Assembly: GCA_014380205.1 (NCBI GenBank)
Contig: JACMKH010000475.1
Location: 1 to 8,106, forward strand
Source: Sphingomonadaceae bacterium
Lineage (GTDB): Bacteria > Pseudomonadota > Alphaproteobacteria > Sphingomonadales > Sphingomonadaceae
Length of the DNA: 8,106 nucleotides
Direction: 5' to 3'
This document shows, piece by piece, positions 1-6,394 of this stretch (position 1 is the stretch's first letter; every line of letters begins with the position of its first letter). The translations under genes and the position numbers were made by a program. The notes beneath the pieces are model-generated. The model saw only the letters and a program-made list of their open reading frames with translations. It was not told the DNA's origin and ran no database searches.

Positions 1-1515
1 GCCTCGCCCGCGGCGGCCGACACGCTGCGCGAGGCGCTGCTCCAGGCCTATGCCACCAACCCCACGATCACCGGCGCGCGCGCGGGCCAGCGCGCGATCG
101 ACGAGAATGTGCCGATTGCGCTTTCGCAAGGCCGCCCCAATCTGATCGGCACGGGCCAGTATCTCGAGAACGTGCTGGACACCGGCAGCGACAGCGGCAC
201 CGATCTCGACGCCTCGCCGCGACGCAGCGTCTCTGCCAATCTCGAGCTCGAATTCCCGATCTATCAGGGCGGCGCGGTGCGCAACGGCGTGCGCGCGGCC
301 GAGCGCCGGGTCGAGGGGGGCAGGGCCGAGCTGCGCTCGACCGAGGCCAATCTCTTCGTAGACGTGGTCACGGCGTATATGGACGTGATCAGCAACCGCA
401 ACATCGTCGAGCTCAACGCCAACCAGGTCGGCGTGCTCTCGACCGAGTTCCAGGCGACCTCGGACCGCTTCGAGATCGGCGACCTCACGCGCACCGACGT
501 CGCCCAGGCCCAGGCCAGGCTCGCCACCGCGCAGGCCAACCTCGAAACGGCCGAGGCCGATCTGATCGCGACCGAGGAGCTTTACCTCCGCCTCGTCGGC
601 GAGCGCCCCGGCGTGCTCGAGCCGCCGCCGCCGCTCCCCGCGCTGCCCGAGACGCCCGACCAGGCCGAGGACGTCGCGGTCGAGGAGAACCCCAATCTGG
701 TCTCCGCCGAACGCGAGGCCGAGGCGGTGCGCCGCGACATCGACGTCGCCGAAGCGCAGCGGCTGCCGCGCCTCTCGGCGGTCGCGAGCGGCGGCTATAA
801 TAATTTCCTCGGCTCGCTCGGCGGCGCCGCGAGCAACCAGTTCGCCCAGAGCTCGGCCTCGGTCAGCGTCGGGCTGCGCGCGACCGTTCCGCTCTACCAG
901 GGCGGCGAGCCCTCCGCGCGCGTCCGCCAGCAGACCGCCAATTTCGGCCGCGCGCAGGAGTTCGTGATCGAGACCGAGCGCGCGGTGGTCGCGAACGCGC
1001 GCTCGGCCTTCTCGCGTTACCGCGCCGGGCTCGACAACATCCAGTCTGCGCAGGTCGCGGTCGATGCCAACACGCTCGCTCTCGAGGGCGTGCGCGCCGA
1101 GAATTCGGTCGGGCTGCGCACGATCATCGAGGTGCTCAACGCGCAGCAGGAGCTCTTGAACAGCCAGGTTTCGCTCGTTACCGCGCGGCGCAACGCCTAT
1201 GTCGCCGGCTTCACCCTGCTCGCCGCGATGGGCCGCGCCGAGGCGCGCGATCTCGGGCTCGACGGCGGCGTCCTGTACGATCCCGTCGCCAATTACGAGC
1301 GCGTCCGCGGCATCTGGTCGGACTGGGACGACGACCCGATTCCGCCGGTCGAGGCGACGCGCACGGTCGATGTGCCGCTGATCGGCCCGATCGATCCGAG
1401 GGCGGTCGGCAGCGGCACGCCGCCGGTCGTGGTGCCCACTCCTCCCGCGACCTATCAAAATCCCGTGACAAGCCCGCCCGATTCTGGCATGAACCGTCCC
1501 GATGGGGGACATTAG
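1..1515 (+). CDS. tolC: TolC family outer membrane channel protein, 5'-truncated by window edge
   Basis: The frame is open from base 1, so the start codon and signal peptide lie outside; 504 residues are visible. The first residues (ASPAAADTL) look like the end of a signal peptide and the start of the mature protein. Two TolC structural repeats are seen: FPIYQGG at visible residues 85-91 followed by a long alanine-rich helical stretch with GDLTRTDVAQAQARL, and VPLYQGG at 296-302 followed by VGLRTIIEVLNAQQELLNSQ. This duplicated layout is characteristic of TolC and type I secretion outer membrane factors (TIGR01844-like), trimeric barrel-plus-periplasmic-tunnel proteins that work with inner-membrane transporters and adaptors. 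The last 70 or so residues form an acidic then proline-rich tail beyond the barrel/tunnel core. No transporter or adaptor gene is in the window, so the substrate is unknown. The 3' end overlaps popZ by 14 nt, which suggests co-transcription. The family call is secure; export partner and exact name are not. Confidence 0.93.
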   Translation, partial: ASPAAADTLREALLQAYATNPTITGARAGQRAIDENVPIALSQGRPNLIGTGQYLENVLDTGSDSGTDLDASPRRSVSANLELEFPIYQGGAVRNGVRAAERRVEGGRAELRSTEANLFVDVVTAYMDVISNRNIVELNANQVGVLSTEFQATSDRFEIGDLTRTDVAQAQARLATAQANLETAEADLIATEELYLRLVGERPGVLEPPPPLPALPETPDQAEDVAVEENPNLVSAEREAEAVRRDIDVAEAQRLPRLSAVASGGYNNFLGSLGGAASNQFAQSSASVSVGLRATVPLYQGGEPSARVRQQTANFGRAQEFVIETERAVVANARSAFSRYRAGLDNIQSAQVAVDANTLALEGVRAENSVGLRTIIEVLNAQQELLNSQVSLVTARRNAYVAGFTLLAAMGRAEARDLGLDGGVLYDPVANYERVRGIWSDWDDDPIPPVEATRTVDVPLIGPIDPRAVGSGTPPVVVPTPPATYQNPVTSPPDSGMNRPDGGH

Positions 1516-2020
1516 CCACGAGCCGACGATGGAGGAGATACTCGCCTCCATCAAACGGATCATCGCCGAGGACGGCGATGCGGCGACGCCGTCGCGCCGC
1601 GTGCGCCCCTCGCCTTTCCCCCAGGCGCCCGCCGCCGACCCCGACGAGGTGCTCGAGCTGACCGATCCACTCGACCCCGAGCCCGAGGCGGAAGCGGCCG
1701 AGGAACCGGTCGCGATCGAGCCGGAAGCCGAGCCGGAACCCGAGACTGAAACCGAGCCGCAGCCCGAGCCCGACACGCTTGTCTCGACCGACGCCGCCGA
1801 GGCGAGCCGCGCGGCGCTTGCCGAACTGAGCGCCGCCGCTTCCCCCGAGCCGGACGCGAACGAGGCGTTTCCGCTGCCCGGCGCGGCCAGAAGCGTCGAG
1901 GACCTCGCGCGCGAGCTGCTACGCCCGATGCTGCGCGAATGGCTCGACGCGAACCTTCCCGCGCTGGTCGAGGCGATCGTCCGCCGCGAGATCGAACGCA
2001 TCACGCGCGATCGCGGCTGA
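1502..2020 (+). CDS. popZ: PopZ-type polar organizing protein (DUF2497 family)
   Basis: The 172-residue protein has the two-ended PopZ layout. A short N-terminal helix motif (EPTMEEILASIKRIIAED, about residues 7-24) is followed by a long low-complexity Pro/Glu-rich linker (residues about 25-130, with EPEPETETEPQPEP-like repeats). A conserved helical C-terminus follows at residues about 131-172, including LLRPMLREWLDANLP and a basic IVRREIERITR end. In Caulobacter, PopZ self-assembles through the C-terminus into a polar matrix, anchors the chromosome centromere via ParB and recruits client proteins through the N-terminal helix. The length is close to that of Caulobacter PopZ (177 aa). The acidic disordered linker is the part known to vary between species. 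The start is chosen because it puts the motif at residue 7, as in relatives; it lies inside the tolC 3' end (14-nt overlap) and no strong Shine-Dalgarno is seen, so translational coupling is likely. Family assignment is strong; a polar role in this organism is inferred. Confidence 0.88.
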   Translation: MGDISHEPTMEEILASIKRIIAEDGDAATPSRRVRPSPFPQAPAADPDEVLELTDPLDPEPEAEAAEEPVAIEPEAEPEPETETEPQPEPDTLVSTDAAEASRAALAELSAAASPEPDANEAFPLPGAARSVEDLARELLRPMLREWLDANLPALVEAIVRREIERITRDRG

Positions 2021-2030
2021 CCGCTATCTC

Positions 2031-2057
2031 CGCGCCCCGGCGGAACGAACCGGCGCG
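2031..2057 (+). other. GC-rich imperfect hairpin after popZ
   Basis: CGCGCC at 2031-2036 can pair with GGCGCG at 2052-2057, and a CCGG lies on each inner side (2037-2040 and 2050-2053, partly shared). The structure starts 10 nt after the popZ stop. No T-tract follows, so it is not a textbook intrinsic terminator. It might slow or end tolC-popZ transcription or protect the mRNA end, but such pairings also arise by chance at this GC content. Confidence 0.25.
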
Positions 2058-2085
2058 CCGCGAATTGAACCTAAATCATTAAGAT

Positions 2086-2091
2086 AGGGAG
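2086..2091 (+). promoter_or_regulatory. Shine-Dalgarno site of the receiver gene
   Basis: AGGGAG lies 6 nt before the ATG at 2098 and is the clearest ribosome binding site in the window. It sits in a locally AT-richer stretch (about 2061-2090) that could also hold a promoter. A TTGAAC at 2065-2070 resembles a -35 box, but I find no convincing -10 at the right distance. The site supports 2098 as the start of the receiver gene. Confidence 0.7.
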
Positions 2092-2097
2092 CTCGTC

Positions 2098-2505
2098 ATG
2101 ATCGGGCAGGCCAGCACCGCTTCGCCGATCGACGAGCCGCATGGCCATGGCGAGATCATCCTGCTCGTCGAGGACCAACCCGAGGTTGCCGAGGTCGCCG
2201 CGAACATGCTCGACGAGCTCGGCTATGTCGTGATCTCGGCGTCCGACGCGAACGAGGCGCTCGCCATTATCGACAGCCGCGACGACATCGACCTCCTGAT
2301 AACCGACGTCGTCATGCCCGGCTCGCTCAACGGCGCCGATCTCGCGCTCCAGGCGCGCAGCAAGGCCGGGCTAAAGGCGATCCTCGTCACGGGTTTCGCC
2401 GACAATGCGATCCCCAAGGGCCAGTTCGACCGTTTCGACGTGCTCCTCAAACCCTTCCGCATGGACGAACTCGCCCGCCGCGTCCGCGCCGCGATCGACG
2501 GCTGA
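2098..2505 (+). CDS. Stand-alone CheY-like response regulator receiver protein
   Basis: This 135-residue protein is a single receiver domain with an N-terminal tail of about 18 residues and no output domain. The phosphorylation site residues are all present: the acidic pair E25-D26 (LLVEDQP), the phospho-acceptor D70 (LLITDVVMPG), the switch threonine T98 (ILVTG) and K118 (LLKPF). The sequence style (VEDQPEVAEVAANMLDELGY and VMPGSLNGADLA) resembles receiver domains found at the C-termini of hybrid histidine kinases in alphaproteobacteria. No kinase gene is nearby, so its partner is unknown. It probably acts in a phosphorelay or by protein-protein contact in the cytoplasm. It has its own good ribosome binding site, 77 nt after popZ and 38 nt before valS. 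The receiver call is firm; pathway and any link to polarity or ValRS are unknown. Confidence 0.92.
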   Translation: MIGQASTASPIDEPHGHGEIILLVEDQPEVAEVAANMLDELGYVVISASDANEALAIIDSRDDIDLLITDVVMPGSLNGADLALQARSKAGLKAILVTGFADNAIPKGQFDRFDVLLKPFRMDELARRVRAAIDG

Positions 2506-2510
2506 TACTG

Positions 2511-2531
2511 GCGAGGCGCGATTCGCCTTGC
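2511..2531 (+). promoter_or_regulatory. Hairpin just upstream of valS
   Basis: GCGAGGCG (2511-2518) can pair with CGCCTTGC (2524-2531) across the 5-nt loop CGATT. That gives 8 base pairs, one of them G-U. It begins 5 nt after the receiver stop codon and ends 12 nt before the valS ATG. No T-run follows, so a classic terminator is unlikely. It could partly block valS ribosome access or be an mRNA processing structure. No T-box-like features are present. Confidence 0.35.
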
Positions 2532-2543
2532 TAAGCGGCCGCG

Positions 2544-5309
2544 ATGAGCGCGCTGCCCAAAACCTTCGACCCTGCCGAGATCGAGGCGCGCTGGTATGCG
2601 CATTGGGAGGCGAACGGGCTGTTCCGCCCGCATCGGCCCGACGCCGAGCCGTGGACGATCGTCAATCCGCCGCCCAATGTCACGGGCAGCCTCCACATCG
2701 GCCACGCGCTCGACAACACGCTCCAGGATATCCTCGTCCGCCACGCGCGGCTCCAGGGCAAGGACGCGCTGTGGGTGGTCGGCGTCGATCACGCAGGGAT
2801 CGCGACCCAGATGGTCGTCGAGCGCCAGCTCGAGCAGCGGCAGGACAAGCGCACCAACTACACGCGCGAGGAGTTCGTCGCGAAGGTCTGGGAGTGGAAG
2901 GGCGAGAGCGGCGGCGAGATCACGCGCCAGCTCCGCCGGCTCGGCGCGTCGATGGACTGGAGCCGCGAGCAGTTCACGATGGACCCGCATTTCGTTCGCG
3001 CGGTCAACAAGGTGTTCGTCGATCTTTACAACGAGGGGCTGCTCTACCGCGACAAGCGGCTGGTCAACTGGGATCCGGGGCTGAAGACCGCAATCTCGGA
3101 CCTCGAGGTCGAGACGCGTGAAGTGCAGGGCAATTTCTGGCATTTGCGCTACCCGCTCGAAGGTGGCAGCGGCGCGATCTCGGTCGCGACGACACGGCCC
3201 GAGACGATGCTCGCCGACATGGCGGTCGCGGTGCGTCCCGAGGACGCGCGCTACGCGGCGCTGATCGGCAAGCGCGTCCGCCATCCGATAACGGGGCGGC
3301 TGATCCCAATCGTCGCCGACGAGCATGCCGATCCCGCGCTCGGTTCGGGCGCGGTCAAGATCACGCCGGGGCATGATTTCAACGACTTCGAGGTCGGCAA
3401 GCGCGCCGGATTCGCGCCCGCCGAGATGCTCAACATGCTCGACGGCGAGGGCAGGGTGGTCCAGACCGCCGATGGCCTCATCCCCGCCGAGCTGATCGGC
3501 CTCGATCGCTTCGAGGCGCGGACGCGCGTGGTCGCGCTGCTCGAAGCCGAGGGCGCGCTCGAGAAGGTCGAGGACCGCGTCGTGCCGACCCCGTTCGGCG
3601 ACCGCTCGGGCGTGGTGATCGAGCCCTGGCTCACCGATCAATGGTATGTCGACGCTGAAACGCTGGCGAAACCCGCGATCGAGGCGGTCCGCTCGGGCGC
3701 GATCAGGATCGTGCCCAAGAGTTGGGAGAAGACCTTCTTCAACTGGATGGAGAACATACAGCCGTGGTGCGTGAGCCGGCAGTTATGGTGGGGGATCAGG
3801 ATACCGGCGTGGTATGGGGCACGACGGGAGGAGTATGAAAGATCGGACTTTTCACCGCAGAAATCCGGCCCGCTGTACGCATTTTACGACGGCCATGTGA
3901 TTGTCTCCGATGATCCGGTGGAGGTACGTCGCCTCTTCGCTGATTACTATGGCGTTGATCAAGAGAAGGTAGGGCTGGTCACCGATCTGACAGACGACAT
4001 GTACGACAATCCGGGTCGTGTAGTTTTTCAAGACCCCGACGTTCTCGACACTTGGTTCTCGTCAGCGCTCTGGCCCTTCGCGACGCTGGGGTGGCCCGAC
4101 GAAAGGGGGGGGCTTTTGGCCCGCCACTACCCCAACTCGGTCCTCATCTCGGGCTTCGACATCCTCTTCTTCTGGGACGCCCGCATGATCATGCAGGGCT
4201 TGCACTTCATGGGGGAGCCCCCCTTCAAGACGCTGTATCTCCACGGCCTCGTCCGCGCCAGGGACGGGTCGAAAATGTCGAAATCAAAGGGCAACACGGT
4301 CGATCCTCTCGGGCTGATCGACCGCTACGGCGCCGACGCGCTGCGCTTCTTCCTCGCCTCGGTCGAGAGCCAGGGGCGCGACATCAAGATGGATGAGAAG
4401 CGCGTCGAGGGCTATCGCAACTTCGCGACCAAGCTGTGGAACGCCGCGCGCTTCTGCCAGGCCAACGGCATCGGAGCCTCCGCGACGCTCGAGCCGCCGC
4501 GCGCGAGCCTCGCGGTCAACCGCTGGATCGTCGCCGAGATGGTCAAGATCATCCAGGCGCTCGACCTCGCCTTCGCCGACCTGCGCTTCGACGCCGCCGC
4601 CGCCGCGATCTACCATTTCGTCTGGGACCGCTTCTGCGACTGGTATCTGGAGTTGATCAAAGGGGATATGGCCGATGAGACGCGCGCCGTCGCCGCCTGG
4701 GTCCTCGACCAGATCCTCGTCATGCTCCACCCCTTCATGCCCTTCATCACCGAGGAGTTGTGGCATGCGATGGGAGAGCGGCCTTATGAGCTGATCCTCG
4801 CCAAATGGCCGATCGCAGACGCGCGTGCGCTCGATCCGGAGGCGGAACGCGAGATCGACTGGACAATTCGGCTTGTTACTGAATTGAGGGCAGCTCGGGC
4901 CGAGCTCAATGTTCCTCCCGGCCTCGAGGTCACGGTGTATGCCGCTGATCTGTCAGAAACCGCGGAGCGCGCGCTGGTAAACAATAACGGTGCGATCAAG
5001 CGGCTTGGGAGGTTGCAGACGTTCAACCGAGCGCATCTCATCAATGATCTGAATGTGCCGATCCTCGTCGGAGAGGATACAGTCCACCTCTTGCTCGACG
5101 GGGCTATCGATGTGGACGTCGAGCGAGGTCGGCTGGCAAAATCAGCTGATCTGGCCGCCAAAGAGGCTTCGTCGCTCGCTGCGCGCCTCGCCAATCCGGC
5201 CTTCGTCGAGCGCGCCAAACCCGAGGCGGTCGAGAAGGCGCGCGTGGATCATGCTGAGAAATCGGCGGAAGCCGAGCGCCTGAAGACCGCGCTGGCGCGG
5301 TTGGAATAG
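2544..5309 (+). CDS. valS: Valyl-tRNA synthetase
   Basis: Class I aminoacyl-tRNA synthetase that charges tRNA-Val with valine in the cytoplasm, using ATP. The 921 residues are complete and in the normal size range. Visible landmarks: [20 protein letters not shown] with the HIGH motif at 51-54; [13 protein letters not shown] (78-89); the inserted editing (CP1) region, including [16 protein letters not shown] (215-230) and [16 protein letters not shown] (272-287); [17 protein letters not shown] (408-424); [14 protein letters not shown] (499-512); [12 protein letters not shown]; the KMSKS loop at 577-581; the helical anticodon-binding domain; and the C-terminal coiled-coil arm (about 853-921). 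Two parts differ in base composition and codon use from the rest (about 3755-4075 and 4861-5160). The first covers an enlarged variable segment between AWY and DVLDTW, and the residue before RIPAWY is Ile418 where I recall His in most bacterial ValRS. The frame is intact throughout. The ATG at 2544 puts the N-terminus where expected; no strong Shine-Dalgarno is seen. Confidence 0.98.
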   Translation: MSALPKTFDPAEIEARWYAHWEANGLFRPHRPDAEPWTIVNPPPNVTGSLHIGHALDNTLQDILVRHARLQGKDALWVVGVDHAGIATQMVVERQLEQRQDKRTNYTREEFVAKVWEWKGESGGEITRQLRRLGASMDWSREQFTMDPHFVRAVNKVFVDLYNEGLLYRDKRLVNWDPGLKTAISDLEVETREVQGNFWHLRYPLEGGSGAISVATTRPETMLADMAVAVRPEDARYAALIGKRVRHPITGRLIPIVADEHADPALGSGAVKITPGHDFNDFEVGKRAGFAPAEMLNMLDGEGRVVQTADGLIPAELIGLDRFEARTRVVALLEAEGALEKVEDRVVPTPFGDRSGVVIEPWLTDQWYVDAETLAKPAIEAVRSGAIRIVPKSWEKTFFNWMENIQPWCVSRQLWWGIRIPAWYGARREEYERSDFSPQKSGPLYAFYDGHVIVSDDPVEVRRLFADYYGVDQEKVGLVTDLTDDMYDNPGRVVFQDPDVLDTWFSSALWPFATLGWPDERGGLLARHYPNSVLISGFDILFFWDARMIMQGLHFMGEPPFKTLYLHGLVRARDGSKMSKSKGNTVDPLGLIDRYGADALRFFLASVESQGRDIKMDEKRVEGYRNFATKLWNAARFCQANGIGASATLEPPRASLAVNRWIVAEMVKIIQALDLAFADLRFDAAAAAIYHFVWDRFCDWYLELIKGDMADETRAVAAWVLDQILVMLHPFMPFITEELWHAMGERPYELILAKWPIADARALDPEAEREIDWTIRLVTELRAARAELNVPPGLEVTVYAADLSETAERALVNNNGAIKRLGRLQTFNRAHLINDLNVPILVGEDTVHLLLDGAIDVDVERGRLAKSADLAAKEASSLAARLANPAFVERAKPEAVEKARVDHAEKSAEAERLKTALARLE

Positions 5310-5317
5310 CCACCGTT

Positions 5318-5427
5318 CGTCATTCCCTCGAAGGCGGGAATCCAGCTTCTTCTTTCTTCTGCCCGATACTCCGCGCTGGCGAGAGCGTCGAAAAGGAAGC
5401 CGGATTCCCGCCTTCGCGGGAATGACG
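5318..5427. repeat. REPIN-like pair of inverted palindromic repeats
   Basis: Left arm 5318-5349 and right arm 5396-5427 are 32-nt inverted copies that match at 30 of 32 positions, separated by 46 nt. Each arm contains its own imperfect 20-nt palindrome of the form ATTCCC-N8-GGGAAT (5322-5341 and 5404-5423), so each can form a small hairpin and the two arms can form a long one. Elements of the 'cattcccgcgaaggcgggaatcc' type are, as I recall, common dispersed repeats in sphingomonads and some other proteobacteria; Neisseria dRS3 repeats share the ATTCCC-N8-GGGAAT form. It sits between the convergent ends of valS and the lipid kinase gene, where it may end or insulate transcription from both sides. 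There is no T-tract. Confidence 0.85.
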
Positions 5428-5431
5428 GAGC

Positions 5432-6331
5432 TCAGCTTGTGCGCTCCGTTGAGTCTCTCGGCGCCGCGACCTCGATCACCGCCGCCGCGACATGCGCGGT
5501 CACCGGCGTCCGCGCCAGCACCTCGCCGTCGATCGAGATCGGCAGCGGGGGCTCGGTCGCGATGCGGATCGAGTGGCCCTGGAAGGCCATCGTCGTGCCG
5601 TGGCGGGCGTCGAGGCGCAGGATCGAGGCGAACCAGTTGAACAGCAGCCGCCCGCGCACCGTTCCCGTTACGACCTGGACGACGATCACGCCGCTATCGA
5701 GCTCGGCCTCGTCGATCAACTCGATGCCGCCATGAAAGCCGCCGTTGGAGATGCGCGCCTCGACCGCGCACAGCGTCCGCTCGCGCTCGCCCTCGCCGAT
5801 ATGGATGACGAAAGGCTTGAAGCGCAGGAACTTCCATGCCGCCCAGGCGAGATAGCCGAGCCGCCCGCCCCACGCCTTGAGCCCGTGCGGCACGGTCTCC
5901 GCGATCAGCGGCGAAATGCCGATCGCCGCGCAATTGGCGAAATAGTCGCGATCGATCATGCCGAGATCGATCCGCCGGAAATTGCCGTCGGCGATCACCT
6001 TGATCGCGCCGGCGAGGTCGAGCGGAATGCCGAGCGTGCGTGCGAAGCTGTTGGCGGTCCCGAGCGGCAGTATCGCGAGCGCGGTGTCGCTGCCGACCAG
6101 CGCATCGACCAGCCCGCTGATTGTCCCGTCACCGCCGCCGAAGATCATCAGGTCGGGCTTCTTGGCCAGCGCACGCTCGACCGTCGCGTCGAGCAGCGAA
6201 GGTGTCCTCACCTCGTGGCAATCGATCGGGAAATCGAGCTCGCGTGCCAGATCGCGCGCCTTGCGGAACAGCTTGCGGCCCTTGCGCGAGCGCGCGTTGA
6301 CCACGAGGGCAGCGGAGCGGATCGGGCGCAC
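5432..6331 (-). CDS. Diacylglycerol kinase family lipid kinase
   Basis: Read from a GTG at 6331, the protein has 299 residues, the usual length for the bacterial DgkB/YegS-like family (COG1597). These soluble or peripheral enzymes phosphorylate diacylglycerol or related lipids with ATP. Motifs seen: VVNARSRKG near the N-terminus (residues 10-18, the 'VNP-SG'-like nucleotide loop), IFGGGDGTISGLVDAL with GGGDGT at 65-70, PLGTANSFARTLGIP at 89-103, a beta-rich C-terminal half with ISNGGFHGGIELIDEAELDSG (194-214), and IDGE at 267-270. The GTG is chosen because it is the only start codon shortly before the first conserved strand; the next in-frame ATG/GTG/TTG upstream would run far into the divergent MATE gene. 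No good Shine-Dalgarno is visible. The gene is alone on its strand here. Its true lipid substrate cannot be told from sequence. The stop codon lies 5 nt from the REPIN-like repeat. Confidence 0.88.
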   Translation of the reverse strand: MRPIRSAALVVNARSRKGRKLFRKARDLARELDFPIDCHEVRTPSLLDATVERALAKKPDLMIFGGGDGTISGLVDALVGSDTALAILPLGTANSFARTLGIPLDLAGAIKVIADGNFRRIDLGMIDRDYFANCAAIGISPLIAETVPHGLKAWGGRLGYLAWAAWKFLRFKPFVIHIGEGERERTLCAVEARISNGGFHGGIELIDEAELDSGVIVVQVVTGTVRGRLLFNWFASILRLDARHGTTMAFQGHSIRIATEPPLPISIDGEVLARTPVTAHVAAAVIEVAAPRDSTERTS

Positions 6332-6394
6332 GGAGCGGCCATGCGGGCGCGTGCCCGGCTTGGCAAGCGCCCCGCCCCCGCCTACGCGCCCGAT
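6332..6394. promoter_or_regulatory. Divergent spacer between lipid kinase and MATE genes
   Basis: These 63 nt separate the GTG of the lipid kinase gene from the preferred ATG of the MATE gene and must hold whatever promoters and leaders both genes have, unless these lie inside the opposite gene. The sequence is very GC-rich and I find no convincing -35/-10 pair. It contains an alternative in-frame MATE start (ATG at 6341) preceded by GGAG at 6332-6335 with 5-nt spacing, a better ribosome binding site than that of the ATG at 6395. Confidence 0.4.

Noticed and set aside
1680..1780. Glu-Pro repeat tract in popZ considered as a separate DNA repeat or tandem array.
   Set aside because: It has no exact unit periodicity at the DNA level and fits the acidic, proline-rich disordered linker normal for PopZ proteins.
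2042..2046. GGAAC resembling the -35 box of the alphaproteobacterial general stress sigma factor EcfG, upstream of the receiver gene.
   Set aside because: No CGTT-like -10 box follows at 15-17 nt, so the two-part promoter is not supported.
2223..3641. A 472-codon - strand open frame opposite the receiver gene and the 5' half of valS.
   Set aside because: Composition is that of an antisense shadow (repeated ARD/LDRA patterns, no motifs), while the + strand encodes clear ValRS and receiver motifs.
3755..4075. Possible frameshift or inserted mobile element in valS, suspected from the composition change.
   Set aside because: The reading frame is continuous through both borders, conserved ValRS motifs flank it directly, and no terminal repeats or transposase sequence are present.
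6360..6375. TGGCAAGCGCC resembling the -24 half of a sigma-54 promoter before the MATE gene.
   Set aside because: The -12 TTGC element is absent at the required spacing; a single half-site is expected by chance in GC-rich DNA.
5492..6394. Upstream + strand extension of the MATE reading frame to give a 790-residue protein.
   Set aside because: The added part is a hydrophilic shadow of the lipid kinase gene on the opposite strand and has no transporter or other domain features.
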